From NCBI GenBank assembly GCA_019113175.1, contig DXHY01000002.1:1-64000 (forward strand): a stretch of 64,000 bases of DNA, written 5' to 3'. Shown piece by piece: positions 1 to 7,062 of the stretch. Position 1 is the stretch's first letter. Each line of letters starts with the position of its first letter. The position numbers and the translations under genes are program-made. This stretch comes from Candidatus Eisenbergiella stercoravium (GTDB lineage: Bacteria > Bacillota > Clostridia > Lachnospirales > Lachnospiraceae). Below the pieces are notes generated by a model. That model saw only the letters and a program-made list of their open reading frames with translations, ran no database searches and was not told the DNA's origin.

Positions 1-6
1 ATTGTC

Positions 7-83
7 TGGCGTGCCAGAAGGGACTTGAACCCCCGACACCCGCCTTAGGAGGGCGGTGCTCTATCCAACTGAGCTACTGGCAC
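7..83 (-). tRNA. tRNA-Arg (anticodon CCT), CCA encoded
   Basis: Read on the minus strand, the 5' acceptor strand GTGCCAG pairs with CTGGCAC at the 3' end. This is followed by a G discriminator and an encoded CCA. The D-arm (AGCTCAGTTGGATAGAGC), the anticodon arm with loop CTCCTAA and the T-arm GGGGGTTCAAGTCCC are all intact. The anticodon is CCT, which reads the AGG arginine codon. Three decayed copies of a tRNA 5' half with the same anticodon loop lie just upstream in the same orientation. Confidence 0.95.
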
Positions 84-149
84 ATATTAAATTTTGAACT
101 TAACAAAGTTATCCCACGCCGCCTCCTTTAGGGAACCGTAGTTAGTTCT

Positions 150-190
150 CTTAGGAGGCGAACGCTCTATCCTGCTGAGCTACAGAGACA
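150..190 (-). repeat. Decayed tRNA-Arg(CCT)-like 5' half, copy 1
   Basis: On the minus strand this reads as the start of a tRNA: acceptor-like TGTCTCTG, D-arm TAGCTCAGCAGGATAGAGC, then an anticodon arm with loop CTCCTAA. The anticodon 3' stem (GAGAA) is nearly complementary, but no matching acceptor 3' strand follows, so it cannot fold as a full tRNA. It shares about 42 positions with copy 2 with about two differences. Just 3' of it, on the plus strand, GCCTCCTTTA and TAGGAGGC (121-159) form an inverted repeat. Confidence 0.7.
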
Positions 191-250
191 TCTATTCAAT
201 TAAAAATGGTAACAATCACTTTTCATCGTAAGGCGGCCGGTAGAGCATAA

Positions 251-292
251 CCTTAGGAGGCGGACGCTCTATCCTGCTGAGCTACAGAAACA
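251..292 (-). repeat. Decayed tRNA-Arg(CCT)-like 5' half, copy 2
   Basis: On the minus strand this has TGTTTCTG, the same D-arm as copy 1 and the loop CTCCTAA. Similarity to copy 1 stops right after the anticodon loop, which suggests a breakpoint there. It has no 3' half, so it is not a functional tRNA. Confidence 0.7.
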
Positions 293-394
293 TGTATAAA
301 AACAGCCTTTTATTACTGCTTTTAACTATTTTATTGAAATGTCTCATATCGTTCCGGCTCAAAGGGTAATTTCTGTATCATTTTGGAAAAAAGT

Positions 395-423
395 TATTCT
401 ATCCTGTTGAGCTATGGAAACGT
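395..423 (-). repeat. Decayed tRNA-like 5' fragment, copy 3
   Basis: This is the shortest and most diverged copy. On the minus strand it has GTTTCCATAGCTCAACAGG followed by ATAGAA, which covers the acceptor 5' strand and D-arm only. It ends before any anticodon arm. The rest of 424-511 holds nothing I recognise. Confidence 0.5.
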
Positions 424-511
424 ACTTAATTATTTTAACTCAAAATGCAATAAAAGTCCACTGTTTTATATAATAAATTTTAGTTAATTAAATAACTTTT
501 TTTAGATATTT

Positions 512-1402
512 TTATTCATCCGGATAGTTCACCGCTCCCTGCAGCCAGATCACTCCCTTGAATCTTCTTCCGGCCATTGGTTCACCAAACAGATCTGCTT
601 CGTTGATACAGACGTCAAAATTCAGTTCATTGCATTCCACCGTCATGACCCATACATTTTCACCTGTCATACGGTTCTTTACCTTATGACATTCCTGAAT
701 TTCTCCCAGTATGGAATACTGATCGCATTCCACACCATATGGCATGAAATAGGTGTCCACAAGACTGAATACGTCTTCCTTCTGAATCTTGCGGGAGATT
801 GCGGTATAGGTGTCCATATCCTCCAGGGTAAGGCTCTCAATGGCGTCCTCATCTCCTCTTCTCGCCGCTTCAATCAGTTGATTTCTGGTAATGGTAGAAC
901 GCTGAATTCTCTTTTTCTGCTTTTCGCTCTTGCTGATCGGCATCATGATGGATCCCTGATCAGCCAGAGCGGAAAGCGTCAGACTGGTTCCCTTTACGGG
1001 AAGAGCATCCCTGTTCCGGTATTTGATATAGGAGATCATATTCTGCAGATAGAAAATCAGCGTAACGCCAACCTTCACATCATCACATACTCCCGCATAT
1101 GATTCTGTCGCCGCATGTCTCTCGATACTGATGTCTTCCATGGAACTGATTCCGGTTCCATTCAGATAAGGATAAAAATAGTAATAAATAAAATGATCCT
1201 CGTCATCCAGTTCACCGCATACGGCGATCCCCATATTCTCCGCGAAATCCCTGCAGAATTCAACCAGAATCGTATCCCTGTTCTCTTTATCTGTCGTATA
1301 GTTTCTTCTATCCGCGTTCAGAATCACATCCTTGATCAGTTCCTGTACCTCTCTGGTGGATGTAAGTCTGCTGAATCCAATTGATCTTAAAAATCTGTGC
1401 AA
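512..1402 (-). CDS. DUF3881 family protein
   Basis: This is a soluble protein of about 296 residues with no signal peptide or membrane segment. From memory of the family it matches DUF3881, seen mainly in Lachnospiraceae and of unknown function. The N-terminus HRFLRSIGF resembles the usual start of that family. I prefer the TTG at 1402, which has GGGGTG about seven bases upstream. An in-frame ATG at 1423 has no visible ribosome binding site. The gene follows serS in the same direction after about 60 bases and may be co-transcribed with it. The family name is recalled, not searched. Confidence 0.75.
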   Translation of the reverse strand: MHRFLRSIGFSRLTSTREVQELIKDVILNADRRNYTTDKENRDTILVEFCRDFAENMGIAVCGELDDEDHFIYYYFYPYLNGTGISSMEDISIERHAATESYAGVCDDVKVGVTLIFYLQNMISYIKYRNRDALPVKGTSLTLSALADQGSIMMPISKSEKQKKRIQRSTITRNQLIEAARRGDEDAIESLTLEDMDTYTAISRKIQKEDVFSLVDTYFMPYGVECDQYSILGEIQECHKVKNRMTGENVWVMTVECNELNFDVCINEADLFGEPMAGRRFKGVIWLQGAVNYPDE

Positions 1403-1462
1403 GAATTTCACCCCGCATTCCATTTCTATCTGCAGCCGGAGCCGTCTTCTGTGACAATTTAT

Positions 1463-2740
1463 TTATCTGATCTCAGTCATTCCACCCATGTAAGGACGCA
1501 GGACCTCAGGAATTCTTACAGATCCGTCTGCCTGAAGATTGTTCTCCAGAAACGCGATCAGCATTCTCGGAGGAGCCACTACTGTATTGTTCAGCGTATG
1601 GGCAAAATACTTTCCTTTTTCTCCGTTTACACGAATTTTAAGTCTTCTCGCCTGAGCGTCTCCAAGATTGGAGCAGCTTCCCACTTCGAAATATTTTTTC
1701 TGTCTGGGAGACCAGGCTTCCACATCCACGGACTTCACCTTCAGATCAGCCAGATCACCGGAGCAGCATTCCAGAGTTCTCACCGGAATATCCATAGAAC
1801 GGAACAGATCTACCGTATTCTGCCAGAGTTTATCAAACCACACCGGGGAATCCTCCGGCTTGCAGACCACTATCATTTCCTGCTTTTCGAACTGATGAAT
1901 CCTGTATACGCCCCTTTCTTCCAGACCATGCGCGCCCTTTTCCTTTCGGAAACAGGGAGAATAGCTGGTGAAAGTCTTGGGGAGCTCATTTTCAGGAATG
2001 ATGGTATCAATGAATTTTCCGATCATGGAATGCTCACTGGTTCCGATCAGATACAGATCCTCTCCCTCAATCTTGTACATCATGGCGTCCATTTCCGCAA
2101 AGCTCATAACGCCGGTAACCACGTTGCTTCTGATCATGAAAGGAGGCACGCAATAGGTAAATCCTCTGTTAATCATGAAATCTCTTGCATATGCAAGAAC
2201 TGCGGAGTGGAGTCTCGCAATATCTCCCATCAGATAGTAAAAACCGTTTCCTGCAACCTTTCTTGCGCTGTCGAGATCGATTCCATTGAAGCGCTCCATG
2301 ATTTCCGTGTGATAGGGAATTTCAAAATCCGGAACCACAGGCTCTCCATATCTCTTCACTTCCACGTTCTCGCTGTCGTCTTTTCCGATCGGAACGGAAG
2401 GATCGATGATATTGGGAATCACCATCATATCCTTCAGGATCTTTTCCTGAAGCTCTGCTTCCTTCTTTTCCAGCTCCTCCAGACGTTTTGCACCGGCTGC
2501 TACCTCGGCCTTTTTAGCCTCAGCCTCTTCCTTCTTTCCCGCCTTCATGAGAACGCCGATCTCTTTGGAGATTTTGTTTCTGTTGGCACGAAGATCGTCT
2601 GCTTCCTGCTGGGTCTGTCTGCTTTCCTTATCCAGAGCGATTACTTCATCTACCAGAGGCAGCTTTTCATCCTGAAATTTTTTTCTGATATTTTCCTTTA
2701 CTGCTTCAGGATTCTCCCTTAAAAATTTAATGTCAATCAT
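1463..2740 (-). CDS. serS: Seryl-tRNA synthetase
   Basis: This 425-residue cytoplasmic enzyme charges tRNA-Ser with serine and is a class II aminoacyl-tRNA synthetase of normal family length. The N-terminal ~110 residues are a charged helical hairpin (the tRNA-binding coiled coil). The catalytic domain carries motif 2 around FRKEKGAHGLEERG and motif 3 near the C-terminus (IPEVLRPYMGG). The ATG start is preceded by AGAGAGGAGAAAATC, a good ribosome binding site. The gap to the upstream DUF4446 gene is only 38 bases, so there is no room for a T-box leader. The gene is probably expressed with parAB and the DUF4446 gene. Confidence 0.97.
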   Translation of the reverse strand: MIDIKFLRENPEAVKENIRKKFQDEKLPLVDEVIALDKESRQTQQEADDLRANRNKISKEIGVLMKAGKKEEAEAKKAEVAAGAKRLEELEKKEAELQEKILKDMMVIPNIIDPSVPIGKDDSENVEVKRYGEPVVPDFEIPYHTEIMERFNGIDLDSARKVAGNGFYYLMGDIARLHSAVLAYARDFMINRGFTYCVPPFMIRSNVVTGVMSFAEMDAMMYKIEGEDLYLIGTSEHSMIGKFIDTIIPENELPKTFTSYSPCFRKEKGAHGLEERGVYRIHQFEKQEMIVVCKPEDSPVWFDKLWQNTVDLFRSMDIPVRTLECCSGDLADLKVKSVDVEAWSPRQKKYFEVGSCSNLGDAQARRLKIRVNGEKGKYFAHTLNNTVVAPPRMLIAFLENNLQADGSVRIPEVLRPYMGGMTEIR

Positions 2741-2778
2741 GATTTTCTCCTCTCTCTTCTGATTGATTGCTTTTTATT

Positions 2779-3288
2779 TTAATACCCAATCGCCTGGTCC
2801 AGGGCCTTCTTTTCTTCCTCTCCAAGCGTAATGGCACATTCGCCCTTTTTCACTTCTTTTGTATATGTATAACAGCCTTCACTGCTCTGAACGGAATTCA
2901 GAATAAAACCGTCATCCTTTTCATTTAAAAGTGCGAGGCAGAAACTGAGCTGGCCGCCCATCTGACTGAAGGCGTCATATTTTACAATACCAAGCTTCTG
3001 ATAGCAGTATTCCATTCTTTTCTGGATATCTTTGATATCCTTTCGGTTTTTCTCCGCTTCCTGTTTGATATAATCATTGTCATCATACAGGCCTTCAATT
3101 TCCTGTTCCAGACTTTTTGCATCTTTTCCTTTCATGAATTTTGCATATTTTTTCTGGAGCTTATTCAATTTACTAAACTGTATGATAATGAGAACCAGAA
3201 GAATGATGATCAGAACAAGCATCCCAATCAGTACATATGCAATGTCCAGTCCTCCCAGTCCAATGCTCTGCAGCAAATTACTTGTCAT
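2779..3288 (-). CDS. DUF4446 family membrane-anchored protein
   Basis: This 169-residue protein has one strongly hydrophobic segment at about residues 17-40, then a charged region predicted as coiled coil (about 42-100) and a small globular C-terminal part with CYTYTKEVKKGE. The arrangement fits DUF4446, a family of unknown function often found directly after parB in Clostridia. The start ATG is preceded by GGAGAAAAAT. The stop of parB lies 24 bases upstream. The topology suggests a single-pass membrane protein facing the cytoplasm. A link to chromosome segregation is inferred from position only. Confidence 0.8.
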   Translation of the reverse strand: MTSNLLQSIGLGGLDIAYVLIGMLVLIIILLVLIIIQFSKLNKLQKKYAKFMKGKDAKSLEQEIEGLYDDNDYIKQEAEKNRKDIKDIQKRMEYCYQKLGIVKYDAFSQMGGQLSFCLALLNEKDDGFILNSVQSSEGCYTYTKEVKKGECAITLGEEEKKALDQAIGY

Positions 3289-3312
3289 ATTTTTCTCCTT
3301 ATCTTCTGTCCG

Positions 3313-4182
3313 CTAAGCCTGTGTGAGATGCTCCATCAGCCTGTCCAGATCATCATGCCCGTAAAATTCTATTTCTATTTTTCCATTGCCATTTTCTCTG
3401 GACGATATGGAAACCTTTCTTCCAAGTGATTCCTTCAACTTTTCTTCCAGGCTCTGATAAATTAGCGTAAGAGATTCATTCTCTTTTTTCTTCGGTTTTT
3501 CCGGTTTGTTCAGCTTCTTTACAAGCTTTTCCACTTCCCTTACACTGAGTTTTTCATCAAAAACCATCTGTGCAATACGGTACTGTTCCTCGGGATCTTC
3601 AATGGCAAGCAGCGCTCTTGCATGTCCTGTGGAAATCATTTCATTTACCACCATCTGCTGCACTTCATCACATAATTTCAACAGCCTCATGGAATTGGTT
3701 ACTGCAGTTCTGCTTTTTGAAACCCGTTCTGCCACTTCATCCTGCTTCAGATTAAACTCTGTCAGAAGTCTTTTATATGCCTGTGCTTCTTCAATTGGAT
3801 TCAGATTTTCACGCTGAATATTTTCAATCAGTGAAATTTCTACTACTTCCTGATCTGTCAGTTCTTTAATAATAACAGGAATTTCTTTCAGGCCTGCAAT
3901 TTTAGCAGCCCTCCATCGTCTTTCGCCCGCTATAATTTCATAATGATCTTTTTTGTCCTGTACCAGAATTGGCTGAAGGAGTCCAAACTGCTTAATGGAT
4001 TCTGCCAGTTCCATAAGTGAATCTTCATCAAAATTCTTTCTTGGCTGTCCTCCATTGGGTTCTACCATGGTTATTTTAACCATAGTTTCAGCCTTCTTCT
4101 CTTCCTTTTCCGGTTTTGCGGGTTCTGTAATTGCTTTTGGAATTAATGAATCGAGTCCTTTTCCCAATCCTCTCGCTGCCAT
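3313..4182 (-). CDS. parB: Chromosome partitioning protein ParB (Spo0J)
   Basis: This 289-residue protein loads onto parS sites near the origin, spreads as a CTP-dependent clamp and recruits SMC and ParA. The N-terminal region has the ParB nuclease-like/CTPase motifs (AGERRWRAAK near residue 90 and ENIQRENLNPIEEA near 115). A helix-turn-helix follows (DEVAERVSKSRTAVTNSMRL, about 145-165), then a lysine-rich linker and a C-terminal dimerisation domain. The start lies one base downstream of the parA stop, so the two genes are coupled. Two consensus parS sites lie about 950 bases upstream, beyond parA. Confidence 0.97.
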   Translation of the reverse strand: MAARGLGKGLDSLIPKAITEPAKPEKEEKKAETMVKITMVEPNGGQPRKNFDEDSLMELAESIKQFGLLQPILVQDKKDHYEIIAGERRWRAAKIAGLKEIPVIIKELTDQEVVEISLIENIQRENLNPIEEAQAYKRLLTEFNLKQDEVAERVSKSRTAVTNSMRLLKLCDEVQQMVVNEMISTGHARALLAIEDPEEQYRIAQMVFDEKLSVREVEKLVKKLNKPEKPKKKENESLTLIYQSLEEKLKESLGRKVSISSRENGNGKIEIEFYGHDDLDRLMEHLTQA

Positions 4183-4183
4183 T

Positions 4184-4951
4184 TTATTTTCCCTTTCTTC
4201 CTATAACCTCTTTTGCAAGCGCCATATAGCTTTCTGCTCCTGTAGATTTCGGGTCGTACAGATTGATTGGCAATCCATAGCTCGGAGCTTCTGCGAGTCT
4301 GATATTCCTTGGAATTACTGTCTTAAATATTTTCAGGTTCAGGTTATTCTTTACATTTTCAACCACCTGCATGGAAAGGTTTGTTCTGGCATCATACATG
4401 GTAAAAAGAATACCTTCAATCTGAAGATTGGGATTCAGTCTTTCTCTTACAAGATTTACTGTATGAATCAACTGACTGAGACCTTCCAGAGCATAGTATT
4501 CACATTGTATCGGGACAAGAACGGTATCTGCCGTTGTCATGGCATTGACGGTCAGCATATTTAAAGAAGGGGGACAGTCTATAATAATAAAATCGTATTG
4601 ATCTTTTACCCAGTCCACTTCATTTTTTAATATAAATTCCTTCTTTTCCACTCCTATCAGTTCAATTTCTGCAGCCGCAAGATTTACGTTTGAAGGAAGA
4701 ACTGTAATATTAGGAATCACTTCCTTGATCAGGCAGTCCTGAATACTGCACTCTCCAAGGATTAATTCATAAATTGTATTTTCCAGGTTATTCTTATCAA
4801 TATTAAATCCACTGGTTGTATTTCCCTGTGGATCCGTATCAATAACCAGGACTTTCTTTTTCTTTGCTGCAAGAGCAGCTGACAGATTGATGGCTGTTGT
4901 GGTCTTTCCCACGCCACCCTTCTGGTTTGCAATTGCTATTACTCTTCCCAT
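4184..4951 (-). CDS. parA: Chromosome partitioning ATPase ParA (Soj)
   Basis: This 255-residue Walker-type ATPase works with ParB and modulates DnaA in related bacteria. The deviant Walker A motif KGGVGKTT is at residues 11-18, a Walker B-type DCPPSL near residue 125, and the DTDPQGNTT switch region near 40. It is a chromosomal-type ParA without an N-terminal DNA-binding extension. The first gene of a parAB-DUF4446-serS run, it is preceded by a predicted promoter with a perfect palindrome over the -35 region (5007-5043) and, further out, by two parS sites. Confidence 0.97.
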   Translation of the reverse strand: MGRVIAIANQKGGVGKTTTAINLSAALAAKKKKVLVIDTDPQGNTTSGFNIDKNNLENTIYELILGECSIQDCLIKEVIPNITVLPSNVNLAAAEIELIGVEKKEFILKNEVDWVKDQYDFIIIDCPPSLNMLTVNAMTTADTVLVPIQCEYYALEGLSQLIHTVNLVRERLNPNLQIEGILFTMYDARTNLSMQVVENVKNNLNLKIFKTVIPRNIRLAEAPSYGLPINLYDPKSTGAESYMALAKEVIGRKGK

Positions 4952-5006
4952 TCTTATTTTCCTTTCATTCGTACCTGCAAACAGTTCTTCGGCTGAGTAC
5001 CTAACG

Positions 5007-5043
5007 ATTATATCACCTTTTTTTCATATATTCTATATGAAAA
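5007..5043 (-). promoter_or_regulatory. Predicted parAB promoter with palindromic operator
   Basis: On the minus strand a perfect TATAAT -10 hexamer lies at 5007-5012. Upstream of it, 5021-5043 is an exact inverted repeat with arms TTTTCATATA and TATATGAAAA around a three-base centre. It covers the place where a -35 box would sit, and no good -35 hexamer is visible. A repressor or autoregulator site is therefore likely but unproven. Confidence 0.5.
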
Positions 5044-5133
5044 TATTTTCTTTTTCATTGTATCTTACTTTTAAATATTATTTTTTAAAAAAATATTTTA
5101 AATCGAATGATTTTGTATGCTTTTATTAATTAA

Positions 5134-5149
5134 TGTTTCACGTGAAACA
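5134..5149. promoter_or_regulatory. parS site 1
   Basis: This is an exact match to the widely conserved ParB-binding palindrome TGTTTCACGTGAAACA. It lies upstream of parA. Its centre is 40 bases from that of the second site. Confidence 0.95.
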
Positions 5150-5173
5150 TTTTTGGGAAATGCACGATTATAA

Positions 5174-5189
5174 TGTTTCACGTGAAACA
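5174..5189. promoter_or_regulatory. parS site 2
   Basis: This is a second exact TGTTTCACGTGAAACA. Here the symmetry extends to a perfect 30-base palindrome from 5167 to 5196, with AT-rich flanks. The 40-base centre-to-centre spacing places the two sites on about the same face of the helix. Confidence 0.95.
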
Positions 5190-5217
5190 TTATAATTCTT
5201 GTATACAATACAATTAC

Positions 5218-5246
5218 TTGTATCTTCCCGACCCATGGCTTATAAT
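5218..5246 (+). promoter_or_regulatory. Predicted sigma-A promoter of the hydrolase gene
   Basis: TTGTAT at 5218-5223 and a perfect TATAAT at 5241-5246 are separated by 17 bases. The hydrolase start codon is about 70 bases further on. The promoter begins 22 bases after the parS palindrome, so ParB spreading could affect it. Confidence 0.6.
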
Positions 5247-5318
5247 AAACATAAACGAAACATTTGCCGTTTGTCTGACGACGAACTTTTATAAAAATGC
5301 TTCGTCACGGAGGTAAAA

Positions 5319-6263
5319 ATGACAAAAAAAACCGGAACAATCATTGCTTTAACAGGCCTGGCCGCCCTAACCATGCATATTATCAACAGAGTTGAATTTT
5401 CTCTCAGCACAGTAAATAATGCGCTCTCAAGTACAAACAATAAATACTATGAATGGCGCTTTGGAAAAATCAGATACACGCAGAAAGGAAGCGGTTCGCC
5501 ACTTCTGCTTCTGCATGATCTTATGGCCGGAAGCAGCAGCTATGAATTCAGCAAAATCATAGACGAACTGGCAGAAAAACATGAAGTATATGCGATAGAT
5601 CTGCTCGGCTATGGTCTTTCTGACAAACCAAATATCACTTATACCAGTTATCTCTATGTCCAGTCGGTTATTGATTTTATTAAAAATGTAATTGGAAGGA
5701 AAACTGACATACTCGCAACAGGTGACTCAGCTTCCATTGCAGTCATGTGTGCTCATAACGACGGTGAAGCTGTTGATAAAATTGCGTTGATTAATCCTCA
5801 GAGTCTGAATCAGCTGAACCGGATTCCAAGCAAGAGAACAAAACTTCTGAAGTTTCTCATTGACACACCTGTACTGGGAACTTTCGTCTATAATATGGTT
5901 ACAACAAAGGAAGCCTTCAGAAAACTCTTTGCCGAAAAATATTTTTATAATCCGGGAATGATCAGTGAGGGAATATTGGAGGCCTACAGAGAGGCCTCCC
6001 ATCAGCCTGACTACAATGCAAAATATACTTTTGCAAGTTATATGGGCAGATACATGAATACGAATATTATTCATGCACTGAAGCAGATCGATCACAGTAT
6101 TTACATTATATATGGAACTGAGAAATATGACAATCAGACGACAATAGATACTTATCTGTCCTATAATCAGTCAATAGAAGCTTTTCCGATTTCCTATACC
6201 AGACAGTACCCACATCTGGAAAAATCCAGAGCAGTTCTGGAACAACTGGAAATTCTTCTTTAA
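5319..6263 (+). CDS. Membrane-anchored alpha/beta hydrolase
   Basis: This 314-residue protein has an uncleaved-looking N-terminal hydrophobic segment (about 5-22), so it is probably held in the membrane with its catalytic domain outside. The fold signals are the oxyanion-side LLLLHDLMAGSS (about 64-75), a nucleophile elbow ATGDSAS near residue 135 (usual form GxSxG, with the last Gly replaced by Ser), and a late His in QYPHLEK. The substrate is unknown. It is the only plus-strand gene between parA and the origin genes. It converges on rsmG with 8 bases between stop codons and no clear terminator. The start is preceded by ACGGAGGTAAAA. Confidence 0.8.
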   Translation: MTKKTGTIIALTGLAALTMHIINRVEFSLSTVNNALSSTNNKYYEWRFGKIRYTQKGSGSPLLLLHDLMAGSSSYEFSKIIDELAEKHEVYAIDLLGYGLSDKPNITYTSYLYVQSVIDFIKNVIGRKTDILATGDSASIAVMCAHNDGEAVDKIALINPQSLNQLNRIPSKRTKLLKFLIDTPVLGTFVYNMVTTKEAFRKLFAEKYFYNPGMISEGILEAYREASHQPDYNAKYTFASYMGRYMNTNIIHALKQIDHSIYIIYGTEKYDNQTTIDTYLSYNQSIEAFPISYTRQYPHLEKSRAVLEQLEILL

Positions 6264-6271
6264 GCTAAGCT

Positions 6272-7048
6272 TCATGAAAGAATTGGCTCCTTCGCCGGAA
6301 GTCCAGCCTTACGCGGATACTTTGCAGGCGTAGGGGCCTTCTTTTTGATAACATAAAATTTTCTTCCGATATCCGTTCCGGGAAGGTAAAAAGAAAACAC
6401 CTTCGGCTTTTCTCCTCCAAGAATGCGCACAGCAGCTTCCGCAGCCACAGCTTCCTCTTCTGTTCCACCACTCTTATAAGAAATAAAATATCCTCCTTTT
6501 TTCACAAAAGGGATACAATATTCAGAAAGGGTAGAAAGATTAGCCACCGCTCTGGATACACAAAAATCAAATTGCTCCCGAAGTTTTCCCGGCCTGGCAA
6601 AATCCTCTGCCCGCCCATGAACCGCAGTAATACCAGTGAGGGAAAGCTTTTTTATCACCTCATTCAAAAAATTAACCCGCTTCTGCAGAGAATCCAACAG
6701 GGTAATCTCCAGTTCCGGAAAAGCAATTTTCAAAGGGATTCCTGGAAAACCAGCTCCTGTTCCCACGTCCATGAGCGTAATCCCCTCTCCCTGATTTTCT
6801 TTATTCAAGGAGGTCATTTTTCTCAGTTCCGGAATCACCTTTACCAGAGAGAGACTGTCCACAAAATGCTTTTTAATGACCTCATCAAATTCGGTTATGG
6901 CGGTAAGATTCATTACCTCATTCCATTCGATCAGAATCTCATAAAAAGAAAGAAACCTCTCCTCCTGCTCTTTGGTCAAATGAATCTCCAGCTCTTCAAG
7001 ATCTCTTCTAAAAGAAGTTAAGTCATACTTTCTGAAATCACACATCAT
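6272..7048 (-). CDS. rsmG: 16S rRNA (guanine-527 N7) methyltransferase
   Basis: This enzyme uses S-adenosylmethionine to methylate G527 of 16S rRNA. Its loss gives low-level streptomycin resistance in other bacteria. The SAM-binding motif DVGTGAGFPGIPLKIAFP and the following acidic LLDSLQKR loop are clear, and VSRAVANLSTLSEYC is typical of the family. I place the start at the ATG at 7048, which has GGAG five bases upstream; a second ATG follows directly at 7045. An in-frame GTG at 7069 would overlap the mnmG stop and lacks a binding site. The gene follows mnmG closely, the usual arrangement. The C-terminal tail (residues after about 225) is basic and proline-rich. Confidence 0.95.
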   Translation of the reverse strand: MMCDFRKYDLTSFRRDLEELEIHLTKEQEERFLSFYEILIEWNEVMNLTAITEFDEVIKKHFVDSLSLVKVIPELRKMTSLNKENQGEGITLMDVGTGAGFPGIPLKIAFPELEITLLDSLQKRVNFLNEVIKKLSLTGITAVHGRAEDFARPGKLREQFDFCVSRAVANLSTLSEYCIPFVKKGGYFISYKSGGTEEEAVAAEAAVRILGGEKPKVFSFYLPGTDIGRKFYVIKKKAPTPAKYPRKAGLPAKEPILS

Positions 7049-7062
7049 TCTATCTCCACTCT

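Noticed and set aside
1397-2722. 441-codon plus-strand frame
   Set aside because: It is antisense to serS, with no recognisable domain.
2741-2778. T-box leader for serS
   Set aside because: Only 38 bases separate serS from the upstream gene, and no T-box core sequence is present.
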